Assembly (NCBI GenBank): GCA_022457155.1
Contig: JAJGOT010000207.1
Coordinates: 942,501 to 1,006,500 of the forward strand
Direction of reading: 5' to 3'
Source of the DNA: Cladopsammia gracilis
Lineage: Eukaryota > Cnidaria > Anthozoa > Scleractinia > Dendrophylliidae
Length of the DNA: 64,000 nt
Part shown: one piece after another, positions 31,521-42,246 of the stretch
Position numbering within the stretch: position 1 is the first letter of the stretch
Layout: every line of letters starts with the position of its first letter
The notes under the pieces: generated by a model
Told to the model about the DNA's origin: nothing
Databases searched by the model: none
What the model saw: the letters and a program-made list of their open reading frames with translations, nothing else
Translations under genes and position numbers: made by a program

Positions 31521-32100
31521 GAGTATTATTACCTTCCTGGGGAAGCTGTAGTCATAGTAGACAATAAGATGAAACTGGAACTTCGTATGCATTCTAGGGA
31601 AATCCAACGACAGTGGTATGGCAAACGTGGCATTTCTCTCCATGGGTTTTATGTCATTGCACAAGCTGCTACTGGTAAGGAGAGAATAGTGTGACGATGT
31701 GTGACCGTACGAAGCAGGATGCATGGTTTACACAAAGTGTACTTGATGTTGGCTTTGCTTGGTTGGAGAAAGTGTTTCCAAACTTTCATGTCTACTTATT
31801 TTCTGGTGAGTACCACAGAAATAAACATAGGTGTTACTTGTTTAGTATTGTTTTCTTTTAATTCACTCTTTAGAGTCAATGCTTTTGAAAGTGCCACTGC
31901 ATTTTATTTACAGACAATGGTCCACACTAACAGAACTCTGCTGTACTCATGTAGCTGGCTGAGGTAAATGCTGTGTTCGCATTAAAACTGGTCGAATACA
32001 GCAACTTTGAAGCTGGCGAGGGAAAGACAGTCCTAGATACACATTTTGCTCATGTATCCCACAAGTTAGGAAGTTGGGTGCATATGGCAGATCTCTTAAG
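31521..32100 (+). pseudogene. DDE-like transposase remnant, unassigned family
   Basis: Exon 1 (31,521 to about 31,675) encodes KMKLELRMHSREIQRQWYGK and GISLHGFYVIAQ. A stop and frame change follow near 31,692, then KQDAWFTQSVLDVGFAWLEK and FHVYLFS up to TCTG/GTGAGT at 31,804. The next exon (about 31,912-32,100) encodes DNGPH, LAEVNAVFALKLVEY and FEAGEGKT, with two in-frame stops (TAA after DNGPH and TAG before LAEV). The D-x-x-x-L and SDNGPH blocks look like the first two acidic residues of an RNase H-like transposase. I recall this family as multi-copy in corals but cannot name it. Confidence 0.55.
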
Positions 32101-32445
32101 GTAAAGGATAACACCAATCTTTAAGTCATTTTGTGATGAATTTTGAAGAGTACTGAACTGACGTGAACAATTATTTTAAATATGTTTATTCATATGTTGG
32201 CTTTTGTTTGTTTGTCTTTTTGTCTCTAAAAGTGCATATGTACATATTTTTATGCCCCACTTGGAAATCAGCTACCCTACAGTTCCCTACATACCTACCG
32301 ACTTACATTATACAGGCGCCTTGTCTAGTCAGTATGGTTAAACTCATTCCGACCTCACCAGAAACAGCATCAGAAACATCACAGGCTTTGCATACACTGT
32401 AGCAAAAATATATGTAATGTTAATAAAGTTCTTATCTTATGTGAA

Positions 32446-32612
32446 GTTCCAGAAAATATCCATTCCCCCTCCCACAGAAGGGATTGGAAATTTCAGAGTT
32501 GGGGGGGTCTGAAAGGCCAAAAATTTTAAAGAAATGTATGAAACTAAATTTGAATTTCCAGAGGAGAAGGGGGGTCTTAGGGAAAAAATCCCTTCCATGT
32601 ACACAATGGAAC
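32446..32612. mobile_element. Short degenerate relative of the nested 2.5-kb element
   Basis: Starts GTTCCAGAAAATATCCATTC, continues with G-rich blocks, and ends with a complement of GTTCCA. The left 30 bp match the termini at 6,695 and 9,212 closely. It is a MITE-sized deletion derivative with no coding capacity. Confidence 0.65.
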
Positions 32613-32639
32613 AAAAGTTGAATTCTGAGATTTTTACAA

Positions 32640-32920
32640 TGTACAGAAGCTAATATCTGTTGAATTTGTTTGTTTGAACGGGGATGGGATATCTGAAAAT
32701 AGTAACTGTCCAGACTCAGTAGAGCAAGAGAATTTGCAAGGAGAAATTGTAAGGGCTGTACTCAGACTGGAACTAACTGTACCCACCAATCCAACTCCTC
32801 ATGCACCAACTGCCCCTTGCAATTCCATCTTCAGGATTTATGAAAGGAAGAGCCTCTTTGTATATGGCCGATGTTTTAGAGTGGAATTTTACAGAATCAC
32901 AGTCAAATGCTTAAGGTAGG
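32640..32920 (+). other. Open stretch of unknown nature
   Basis: A frame at 32,674-32,919 encodes a mixed-charge peptide with a Pro/Thr-rich patch. It ends at a possible donor (AAG/GTAGGA). No domain is recognised. Confidence 0.25.
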
Positions 32921-32999
32921 ACTGGCAGCAATGTTTGTGCCTTCATTGCCTTACTCACCTTCTCAGCAATAATTGTTATTTAATAGAGCTATTACAGTA

Positions 33000-33530
33000 T
33001 TAGACACTTTTGGTGATGTTTCCAGTCTTAGATTAAACCCATCGAAAACAAAAGCGCACTGGCTAGGAGCTTGGAGACACCCTTTGAATTTAAATGGCCA
33101 AAAGAACCAATTAGTGCGTTAGGGATATTTATTTCTTACGATGAAAAACAAAACGAAAAATTTAACTTTACGACCAAAATGCAAAAACTTGACACAATTC
33201 TCGATATATGGAGTTCCAAAAACCTTACTCTGTTTGGAAGGTATCTCATAACTAAAATCCTTAGTATTTCACAGCTGGTTCATCCCATTTCCATCCTCGA
33301 AATCCCTAAACATTGTATTCAAGCTGTCAACTGAAGCATTTTTAAATTTATTTGGAAAAATAAAAAACACAAAATCAAATTTAGATTATGAAAAGGGGTT
33401 TTACGTGCACCAAGAATAGAGGTTATGGCCAAATCACTAAAACTAGCATGGATCTCAAGATTTTTCTACAATGAACAAAATCCATTTAATTCCTTGTTCA
33501 CGCTAATGGGGGTTAGGGTGAGGAGACAGC
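33000..33530 (+). mobile_element. L1-like LINE reverse transcriptase remnant
   Basis: The end of a reverse transcriptase is visible: a first frame with LRLNPSKTKAHWLGAW, then after a frameshift near 33,070 FEFKWPKEPISALGIFISYD, KMQKLDTILDIW and LTLFGRYLITKILSISQLVH. This is the L1/Tx1-type thumb region. Further stops at 33,331 and beyond show decay. Both ends are truncated. Confidence 0.75.
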
Positions 33531-33539
33531 TGACACTTC

Positions 33540-34560
33540 AAACTAGAAAGTATTTTTTGCAGTCATTTGTAAACAGTAGGTTTTGATGGTAATATGTAAC
33601 TTCTTACTGGTCAGACATATCTACAGTTCTTAGCAAGTTATGAAGAAAAACTCAAATCTTTTCTCTTTTATTGCTTAACTGTATCCTAAATCTTGAGGAC
33701 GGAGCTAATCAATGTTTTGACTGAAACCTGCATGAACAATAGCATGGTGCATTCTCAACAAGGACATTTTCAAGGTAAGTTAGCTTTGCCAGGGCAGGGG
33801 TGGGGGTTGGGGATATGATTCTTCAGGGAATTCTTGAGGCCTTTCTGCTACTTCAGACCAAAAATGACATCTATTTTGACTAAAAAGAACTGACCATCAT
33901 GTTTAGGAAAATGCAGCACAGCTACAATCTTAGACAATAATGTTGAAACACATGCAAAAATGTATCCCCCACCCCTTCACAAAGTTGAGTTCTGGTTGAA
34001 AATCGCCGGATGTTTGCAACTTCAAACAGAGGAATGGGGTGTAGGATTATAAATTGTCAAGTGTTCCAATGATTAATGGCTGAGATTGTAGCTTTAAAAA
34101 CAAATTAAGAAAACACTGCCACTCTCTCAACGCAATCACGCGGGGGGGGGGGAATATAGTTATACCTCCATGTTTTGTCTTGACTCAGTGACTCTTATGA
34201 AGGGAAAACAGTGGCGACAAAAAAAAACCAAAAGGACAAAAGAATACGCCAGAGGCGATTTTAACAGTGTCGCTTTATTGAATTTATGTCTAAATTTCAC
34301 TTTATTTTCCATTCGAAATCTACGTTATTTTTTTCCCCACAACGTCTTATAAAGCAATCAAATTTTCAACGTCTCGATTCAAAGGCCGCCGTGTAATGCT
34401 GCTTTCAATACCACTTTCACTGAAGGATCATGTCCTGACTCACACACCGCTAATAATTTAAAATCCTTTGCTTTCTTGTGACGTGAGCAATATTCCAGCG
34501 ACGAGTGCACTGTGAAGACAGAATCAGACCAAGTTTCGTAGTCTGCAATGAATTTCGCTT
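33540..34560. other. Spacer, no supported gene
   Basis: No family motif in any frame. A G homopolymer lies at 34,142-34,151 (cgcg followed by a run of G). Confidence 0.4.
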
Positions 34561-34789
34561 CCTGCCATGACTTAGAAATTGTATCCTCGAAATAAATATG
34601 TTAATGGGATTTCAGCCACTCTTTCATCGCTCTTTTCGGCGTACAAAATATCTGTTTTCGTCTCGAGTTTCTTCGTTTTCCACTGTGACGGCCGCCATTT
34701 TGAAATTGACGGTTCAACTTGAACATTTAGGCTAAACTTTCCAAATTTGAATTGGAAAAACTCACGCATGCGCCCTCGTGACAAGGTCC

Positions 34790-35012
34790 CTTTAAAATCC
34801 AAGAAAGTGTAGTCTACTACTTCACCAGACATACGTGCTTCACTCATAGACTTGTTAAAGTCCCTCTGAATTGGAGTCATATGGTCTCCTTTGAAAGGTC
34901 TCTCTAAGTGGACGTGTAAGGGGTAGGCAGGGTCTCCATAAACACAGAAAGGTTGCCCAGTAGAAGAATAATAGTGCATTTCGAGAAGATGTAACAAACC
35001 TGATTCTGCTAG
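34790..35012 (-). pseudogene. PIF/Harbinger transposase C-terminal fragment
   Basis: The minus frame encodes FCVYGDPAYPLHVHLERPFK, MTPIQRDFNKSMSEAR and, further on, a VE-like block and TFLDFK. YGDPAYPL with FN-xx-MS-xxR is the typical last part of DDE_Tnp_4 transposases of PIF/Harbinger elements. It is cut on its 5' side at about 35,012 by an inverted MITE A copy, whose sequence fortuitously extends the reading frame. On the 3' side it degenerates after LDFK. Confidence 0.7.
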
Positions 35013-35274
35013 AAGCAGTTGCAAAAAGGTTGAGACACTACCAAAAATCCTCATTCCATATAAAAGCGAACCCGTAACACAAAGCAAATCAATGTAATGT
35101 GCTACTGATCCCCCCTCCCCCTTTTAATGTTGATGTCTGTCAGTTTCAATGGCATTTGGGATCTGGCACAACATTGATAAGGGGGGAGGGGTGGGGACTT
35201 ATTGAAAACCATGTTATCGTCGAAATACGCACCACAGTGCACAATGTCTCAACTCTTCTTGCAATTGCTTGTCT
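35013..35274 (-). mobile_element. MITE family A, inverted copy
   Basis: The reverse complement of 18,128-18,391 with many substitutions. Termini are AGAAGCAGTTGCAAAAAGG at 35,013 and GCAATTGCTTGT at 35,274. It has inserted in, or abuts, the Harbinger transposase fragment. Confidence 0.8.
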
Positions 35275-35450
35275 GAATAGTAGTTCAATTTAAAACACCA
35301 ATAGCGAGACAAACCAGCACGTCGTTTATGATTAAAAGGTATCAACGGAAAAAGGAAAGATTAAATTTTGTGCTGACAAATACAGTAACGGTCAGTGCCT
35401 TGTAATTAGTGGCAATAATGGTTCCAATTATTACAGTAATTTTGCGCTTT
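35275..35450 (-). repeat. Flanking repeat shared with the 18-kb copy
   Basis: Inverted match to 17,955-18,127, immediately next to MITE A as in that copy. Similarity ends near the word GCAAAATTAC/GCATAATTAC. Confidence 0.7.
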
Positions 35451-35659
35451 GGATTTTGACGTAATATGTTTTTCATCGCAAAAAGAACTGCACTTGAAAA
35501 TGGTTTTCATAGGTGAAATCGACGCTGAAACCAAGGCTTTTGTAAGGTTTCTTTGAGAATAAAGTGGTATAACAGTAAAGGAGATTACAAAAAGATGCAA
35601 TATTTCCCGCGCGATGCTATATCGCTGTTTGCAGAATGAAAAAATCTAATAGAAGAAGA

Positions 35660-36047
35660 AATCGACCGGGAGACCACGGAAGATCACGCTTCGAGAGCAG
35701 AGAATAGTTCGAAGAAGTACAACGAGATTAAGGGAAACTGAAGGTAACTTTTCAGTCAACACGATAAGAGCGGAAAGTGGACTTTCACACATACCATTGT
35801 GCACTGTTAATAGAGCTCTAAAAAGAATGAAGTTTCAATTTTGTGATGCACGGAGAAAGGGAGTTTTAACCAAAGCAGATCACAGTACACATGTAAAGTT
35901 CAAGCGAGAAGTCCTCAAAAACAATTCTCCAAATCTATGGAAGGAGGATATTTGTTTCTATCTGGATGGTGTTAGTTTTTGGTATAAAACTAATCCAGTT
36001 GCAGAGGCCAAAACCCCGCGTCGCAAGATTTGGTGAAGACGTGACGA
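35660..36047 (+). pseudogene. Tc1/mariner transposase fragment
   Basis: One open frame from about 35,665 encodes a paired-type DNA-binding helix region (LREQRIVRRSTTRLRE) and then the start of the catalytic part (LLTKADHSTHVKFKR-like, FYLDGVSFWYKTNP). The Asp of YLDG is the expected first catalytic residue. The frame stops at 36,035, and at about 36,048 the sequence changes to a Penelope-like element, so the second half including the other acidic residues is absent. Confidence 0.7.
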
Positions 36048-36600
36048 GGGATGTACAGCTAGTCAGCCAGAAGATTGAACGAGACCTCAAATTGCGAGAA
36101 GCTAAGCCATCGATTGTGAACCAACAGTGCCTTGTTTATAAATTTCAGTGTGACCTGTGCGATGCAGGTTATGTTGGTTTCACACGCCGTCATCTACACC
36201 AACGTGTTGAAGAACACAAAAATTCTTCTTCGTCAATTGGCAAGCATTTTCGCGACAAACATTCTTTGGCTCCTAAGGATCTTACAAAGAACTTTAGTGT
36301 CTTAATGAAGTGCACAAACAAATTTGACTGCCTCGTATATGAGATGTTTTTTATTCACGAACTGAGACCTACTCTCAATGTACAATCTGACTCAATTCGT
36401 GCTAAGGTTTTTTTAATTAGTTTTTAATTAGCCTTTTACTAGTTGTTTTCTTTGAACATTTTTATTGTTCGTTTACACCTGCAAATTTCATGCAAAAATT
36501 TTTTACACTTCCTATGTACATATATATATTTTTACTATTCTATTTCACCTCTCACTTGATAATGACCGAAGTACGGTCGAAACGTCGTGTTTTACCATTT
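36048..36600 (+). mobile_element. Penelope-like element 3' end with GIY-YIG domain
   Basis: From about 36,048 the frame encodes CLVYKFQCDLCDAGYVGFTR, RHLHQRVEEHK and KCTNKFDCLVYEMFFI, ending at 36,427. VYKFQC-GYVGFTR is the GIY-YIG core and the CxxC insert is typical of Penelope-like elements. A 3' tail follows and carries the hammerhead-like hairpin near 36,551-36,592. No reverse transcriptase is present. Confidence 0.8.
36551..36592 (+). ncRNA. Degenerate hammerhead-like hairpin
   Basis: CTTGATAA, stem GACC with GGTC, GAAAC (36,579-36,583), GTC and GTG. CAC before the core can pair with GTG after the cleavage triplet. The expected CTGANGA core is altered at two positions, so activity is unlikely. 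Confidence 0.4.
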
Positions 36601-36879
36601 TTATTGTTAAAAGTTTTACGAAATCCTTACTTATAAGATTGTATTGTTATGTCAAAAATTTGATTAACCCTACATGCATAGCTTTGTCCAAACCTTTATT
36701 TCCAGCAGTACCACATATTTATTCACACATTTGCACCATTATATTTAAAAATACATCTAAATGTCTTGATTAGAGTCTAAATGTACAGTATTCAAAGGAT
36801 CTAGAAATAATGACAGGTGAATGTCATTCACTTACCAAAAAAGATAGTGGTCACTCATTTTTTACTTTTCTTTGGTAGG

Positions 36880-38546
36880 CCAATGAAACAGGAAGGAGTC
36901 AACAGACAGAATTAGAGGGGGCTTGGTTTGTCTGTTGCTGTCTTTTTATCTGACCGTCATAGAGGAATTGCAAAGTGAATTAGAGATAACTGTGCAGATA
37001 CCAAACATTATTACGACATATGGCATGTGGCAAGATCTGTAACAAAGACGTTGTTGGCTCTGAGCAAAGAGAAAGGGTGTGAACGTATAAAAGACTGGAT
37101 GAAGAGAATTCGCAGGCATTTGTACCGGTGTGCAACATCAATCAAAGCTGGTTTTGAAGCTCTCATTATTGCAAAGTGGAATTCTTTTATGCGTTGTGTG
37201 CAACAAGCATAAAAACCACCCAGATCCACTCTATAAAGAATGCCATCATGGAGATTTGGAACCTAGAAAGTGGATTAAAATTGGTAAGCAAAAATAGATT
37301 TTCACTTTACTCCATTTCTGTGAACTTATTTACATGCACACAGTTCTGGTTTTGTCTCACACATGTACATATACATATAAATTGGGTGTTTAAAATAATG
37401 CCAGTAAGTGAATTTTAATCCCAAATGAAAATGGTTGTCAATTTATTTTTTGTGTGTGTTTAAATATGAATAGGCCCCAGTCTTCTTGTCTTTGAGTACA
37501 GTGTAAAATAAATTTACTTGCTTGTAAAGTCATGGAGGCCAACAGGCCCTATGCATGATGATGTCATCAGCTCAAAATTCGCCACCAAGCCTCGCAAGCC
37601 TTTGAGTTGACAAGTTCATGTTGTTTTTGAGTGGGTATTCTTTTCAACTTTGCTCCTTTGAGAATACATTGATGACATTGTCACAGGTTTCAACTTCGAA
37701 GGTGAGGCTTGGGGTGAAATTAGCTAATCTGACATAAACATGCATAAGGGCTATTACACCAAGCTTGCAAATTTTTTTTCATTTTTCTTTGACAGGAACT
37801 GCAGCTTATGACAAGCTTAATACCCTGCTTGCAAAGAAGGTCCTGCTAAATGACATCAAAAAATTATCACCGGATGCTCAGACAAGTTGCCTAGAAGGAT
37901 TTTACGCCACTTTAAACTATTGGCACCCTAAAATGATTTGATTCTCTTGACTGGGATCAATTAGCAGGTATATTGCAGCCTGACCATACAGAATGTATGT
38001 AAGCTTTTGCTCAGAGGTTGATGCCTTCATAAATCACTATGCTGAGAAAATAATATTTCTTAGAATGGATTTAAATTTATTACAAAATGACTGCTGGAGA
38101 GAGAAGCCCATATTGACTGGCCATTATTATAATATAACTGTACTGTTTAAAACTATTACTTTAGAAATATTTATTATTTTGCCCAAATCATCCAAGAGAA
38201 GCATATAGCTAGTGTGTTATTTAAGGTTTTTGTGAGATTCTAGGCAAATTGTGGTTGTTGATCAGTGTTAGAGACTGCCACTGAATGAGGCAATGTTGCT
38301 GTGATAAATAATATATATGCTTTCAAAGTTAAATTAGCAGTTCTATATTCATTTTTGTGTTTTTTTCCCTTGGTCATTATTAATTTTCTTCTATAGGCAT
38401 ATTTTGGCTAGTCTACACTTTAATGAAAACCTGCAAAGAGATACACAGGTATCAAAGGATGGAAAGCAGTATATGCGAGTGACATATCCAAAATTTAAAT
38501 TGGGAGAAGAGGTTGTTCGCGAAGTGGCATGCCCTCCTAGCTATGG
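36880..38546 (+). pseudogene. Intron-containing DDE-type transposase-like pseudogene
   Basis: Exon 1 (about 36,880-37,280) encodes LTDRHRGIAK, then a TGA, then HYYDIWHVARSVTKTLL, GCERIKDWMKRIRRHLY and WNSFMRC. A one-base shift near 37,190 precedes CNKHKNHPDPLYKECHHG and the donor ATTG/GTAAGC. Exon 2 (37,797-37,960) encodes LLAKKVLLNDIKKLSPDAQ and CLEGFYATLNYWHPKM. Exon 3 (38,398-38,546) encodes HILASLHFNENLQRDTQ and GKQYMRVTYPKFKLGEE, ending TATG/GTAAGT. TDRH and DIWH resemble the middle acidic region of an RNase H-like transposase family common in corals and fish. The name is unknown to me. Confidence 0.6.
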
Positions 38547-38559
38547 TAAGTCAACATAA

Positions 38560-39016
38560 CCATGGCTAAATGAGTGGGGATAATGTTCAGATGCTTGAAT
38601 AAAGAATCTGTACACAAATGGGGTTGGTCTATTTTTCATTGTACTGAAAATTAAATTGAAGGCAGTTTCTCACTTCCACTGATCTCCATCTATCTAAAAT
38701 ATTGTGAATACAAAAAATAGAAAAATTAAATAAGGGGCTCTCTGATCAAGATAGATTGCATGTAAGTCGTTTTGCCACCTCCACCCCCTTACAAATTTGC
38801 TTAATTCAATCAAGTTGAGGTTTTCCTGGTGTAATGGAGACTATTTTGAACAAATACAGTCACGTAGGCTAGAATGAGATGAAAATTGGTGACACCCGCA
38901 CTTTTATGTTGGTCATGACTTTTTTTAATTTGGTGGCTCCTAAAAGAGCCGTTGGGTCATGTATGAGTGCAATGTCCAACACCACTGTTAGACCTACAAG
39001 GTTTTCTTTAATGTCC
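38560..39016. other. Spacer, no supported gene
   Basis: No coding region beyond the ends of the neighbouring pseudogenes; a decayed continuation of the minus-strand P2X7-like exon may reach to about 38,890. Confidence 0.35.
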
Positions 39017-40250
39017 TCTGTCATGCGAAGTAGCATATCTTGACTGGTGTGACTGGTATTTTGTCCGTATGTTATGATAAACACAGGCAGGAAGTGGCCT
39101 AGTGTTATCCCACCCATGTAGCCACAAAGCCATCGTGTTGTCCATCGATATGCAACAGCTCATATAAATCTGAAACAGACAATTTGTAAACAGGTTATTG
39201 CTGGTTTGCACGTGACATCACGGCGGCCACGTTGGTGGTCAAGAACAGAACCGTTTCTCTCCGCTGGGAGCTAAACTCTATTTTCATGCAAATTCTGCAA
39301 AAAAAATTATATTGTATTGACCACCAAAATGGCCGCCTTGTCACGTGGTTGCAAACCAAGAACATTGTATATTTGACGCAAGTGTCGGAAACAAAACATG
39401 CGCGAAGACATACAGGTCACAGCAAGAAATTAAAACCATTCTGAAGTGAAGCTACTTTTCGCGCCAAAAAACATTGACTAGAATTGATTTCTCCAATTGC
39501 TCCCTATTTTCGTGTACCTTACTATCCTAGAGCTCCCTGGCAACCCCATCGTTGCAGCGAACTAATGAGCCGCATCAACAAACTGTAAACAATTCCCCTT
39601 ATCAAACAAGCTACGACTTATGTGTACTAAAAAGCGTCAAAATAAAAGTTTTTTTATATCACAGGATTGATTTTTCTACATGGAATTCTTCTACATCAAT
39701 CGATTTCATTCAGAATTTAGACATAGAAGCAACAAATTTGGACTTTACGGACTAGTTTTCCGACACTCCACCCCGGCGGCGGTAAGTTCCACTTGAAGAA
39801 GCACCGCTTGGTTAGTTATGGCATCGTAGTTTTGGTGTTGAGTTATGCAGCTAATATTTTCAATAGAGCCATCAAACAGCATTTTTCCCGATGAGCCGGG
39901 TGACTTCTCTGCAACAGCGAAATTCCAGGGATAAATAACAACACAACAAAGATGGTTATAGACAATCATTTTGCGCTGTAACTTTACTGAATGGACTTTA
40001 CTAACCAAGAATCCACGCTAACAGTTCTTTCGTATCTCTCCTCTAAAATGACAGGAGTTAGGCCATCGAGGTCGTTTTCTTCCTCGGAGTCTCCATCACC
40101 GGCCTGGTGGTCTACAACTTCAGCGAGTGGTTCATCTTGATATGGAGTTATTTTGCTTTCTACGACTCCCCATTCTTCTTCCGAACCTTCGCTCATATCC
40201 ATACTTTCTGTAGAAACAGAAAAATTGCTAATTTCTGAATCACTGGACAT
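39017..40250 (-). pseudogene. P2X7-C-terminal-like protein, three exons
   Basis: Exon 1 (40,250-40,006) starts with an ATG (MSSDSEISNFS) and encodes an acidic Ser/Glu-rich N-terminus with ITPYQDEPLAE, ending at TTG/GTTAGT. Exon 2 (about 39,909-39,785) encodes KMLFDGSIENISCITQHQNY and an AVLLQV end. Exon 3 (39,169-39,017) encodes WDNTRPLPACVYHNIRTKYQ with a frameshift before it. CIT-xH and the R-xLPACV block match the cysteine-rich domain shared with the P2X7 receptor intracellular tail, found in many stand-alone cnidarian proteins. The usual CxCGNC block is not seen, and a frameshift is present, so it is likely inactive. Confidence 0.55.
39203..39356. mobile_element. MITE with GGTTTGCA termini
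   Basis: Inverted ends GGTTTGCACGTGACATCACG and, complemented, GGTTTGCAACCACGTGACAA share a further GGCGGCCA-TTGGTGGTCAA block. It is about 154 bp long and lies in the intron between exons 2 and 3 of the P2X7-like pseudogene. No target duplication is clear. Confidence 0.7.
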
Positions 40251-40319
40251 TTGTAGACGAGAAAATAGCAGAATTATACCATAAGTAAAGTCATAGTAAC
40301 ACAGCCAACAAATCATGTG

Positions 40320-42130
40320 ACGTCACGAGCCTGGCTCTCGTCCTACACTCGTCCCCAGACTCCAGGACATTTTTACAGGGAAAATTGGAGCTTTTGGTCG
40401 CCCAAAACTATGGGAAATTTATTTTTTTATGCATCTCAATTTCAGAACATTTTTTTATACATATCAAAGGACCAAAAACAACAAAAAGAAAATTCATGTC
40501 ATATACACTTTAAACAAGTAACACTGATTTTCGCCTAGATGGCATAATGGGCAAACTGTTCCATCTATGAACCCCCAACAGTTTTGCAAAGCCGCTCCTT
40601 TGGTGTGAATTACATTAGCGTATTCTTCCAGTTTTGCCTGTGGTTTAACCAAGGCTGGTTAAAGCTTGTCAAACGATTGTGATGCAAGTTAAATATAATG
40701 TTGATGATTTCATTTCACATCAAAGACAGCTCAGGAACAGCCCTTGCAAAACGAGCTACCATGTCAGCAAATCATTTCAAAAATACAGAAAATGCTTCAA
40801 TGCCATCAAATTTAGACTGGTTATAACATTTTACCTCATCTGGTATTCCCAAAACCTTAGCAAGGCGATATACATCAGATCGATGAAAATGTATTTCAGT
40901 TTTGCACTCCGCATCTGCCAAAATGCTGGGTATTTCCAATATGGATAGTCTGGATTTTTGCTGCTCTTCAAATCACGATAGAACAAATTCTTCGTCATCT
41001 ATAACTCACAGGTCATGTGCAAGCAACAGAGCTTCTCTAGTTTCACTGAAAGATGCCATTTTACCTCGAAAGTCAGACGTTTACATGGCAAACCAAAAAA
41101 TAAAACTTAGTTTGGATTTTGTGCCACAAACAAAGCTTCCCGTCGTCATCTGCTTAGCGTTCATGCCACATTCGGTAGCCTGCGTCGTCGACCCAGTCCC
41201 TTGCCACGTGGATGCCATTCTGAAATGACCCCCTCATTGCTTAGTGTCTAATGTTGAGCAGATCGAACATGACTATAAGCTGTTCAGCAAAAACTGCGGG
41301 TTGTGTCTTGATTCTTTAATTGCGGTTTTGCAACCTTGACAGCGAGGAAATAAAATATGTAAGTTGCTTTCCTATATACATTGTTTGGACAATATAAGTC
41401 TCGCTCAGTTTCTAGGTATAGCAAAAAATTGTGCAAAGAGCAATATCGACAAGGCTCTGTCAAGGTTTGCCGAGTATGAAGCACAGGGAGGGGAGGGAGG
41501 AACTGGAGGAACAGTGTATATTTAATTTAAACTGAAAGTAAATTCCCCAAAAAATTTTTGACTACTTTTAACAGTGAAAAGGTAGTCTATAAGTTGTATT
41601 CTCCGCCCCTGCCCACTCCCATCACGCTCAAAGTGCAAGTGTGATCTTTGATGTTTACTTCCATGCCTTCATCATCACATCAGCTGCGAACAGTGACAGT
41701 CTCGCTCAGTTTCTAGGTCTAGCAAAAAATTGTGCATGTCTTACATTCCAACATTCTGCCTCGGTTGAACACGTGTTTATAAATAGCCAAGGCTGTGAGA
41801 AAAGGATTTCTAGTGGTTGGTTCCTCAGTCACGTTTACAAACTGTAAAATGAAACTAAAAAGTCTTTATTTCACTTCACTTGCTTGTTCAGGCAAACAAA
41901 CAGTGGTTCGGCACCTACAGAAAAATAAATGAAAATTGCTGTCAGATAAAAGGGTTTTAATGCAAAATTTCACGAAATTTTCTAACACCTAGGAAACAGA
42001 GTTGTATCACATTACTTCACACCATAGGCGGTTTTCACATGAAAAGATCATTACACTTTTCACTTCAGTACTTGAAAATCGGAAAATTCTTGTTTTTGTG
42101 ATGTCGACAAGCCGAAAGTATTCGGATGTT
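40320..42130. other. Spacer with one short direct repeat
   Basis: No gene is supported. The word GTCTCGCTCAGTTTCTAGGT with its AGCAAAAAATTGTGCA continuation occurs at 41,398 and 41,699, in different reading frames. Confidence 0.4.
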
Positions 42131-42246
42131 GTCTCGGGTCACCAAGAAGAGGCCTCCTTGTGCAGCCCAAGAAGTTCCCGGCTGAGGAACTATCAGCGGG
42201 AGAATGAAGAAGATGCATTTCACAGCTCCATCCAAATGAGTAAGGT
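42131..42246 (+). CDS. Possible exon, unknown protein
   Basis: An open stretch ending at AAG/GTACGG encodes a charged peptide (VVSGHQEEASLCSPRSSRLR, NYQRENEEDAF). No domain is recognised. Confidence 0.25.

Noticed and set aside
34572..35087. A single 171-codon minus-strand gene
   Set aside because: The frame is a chance fusion. Its first part is inverted MITE A, its middle a Harbinger transposase fragment, and its end unrelated sequence.
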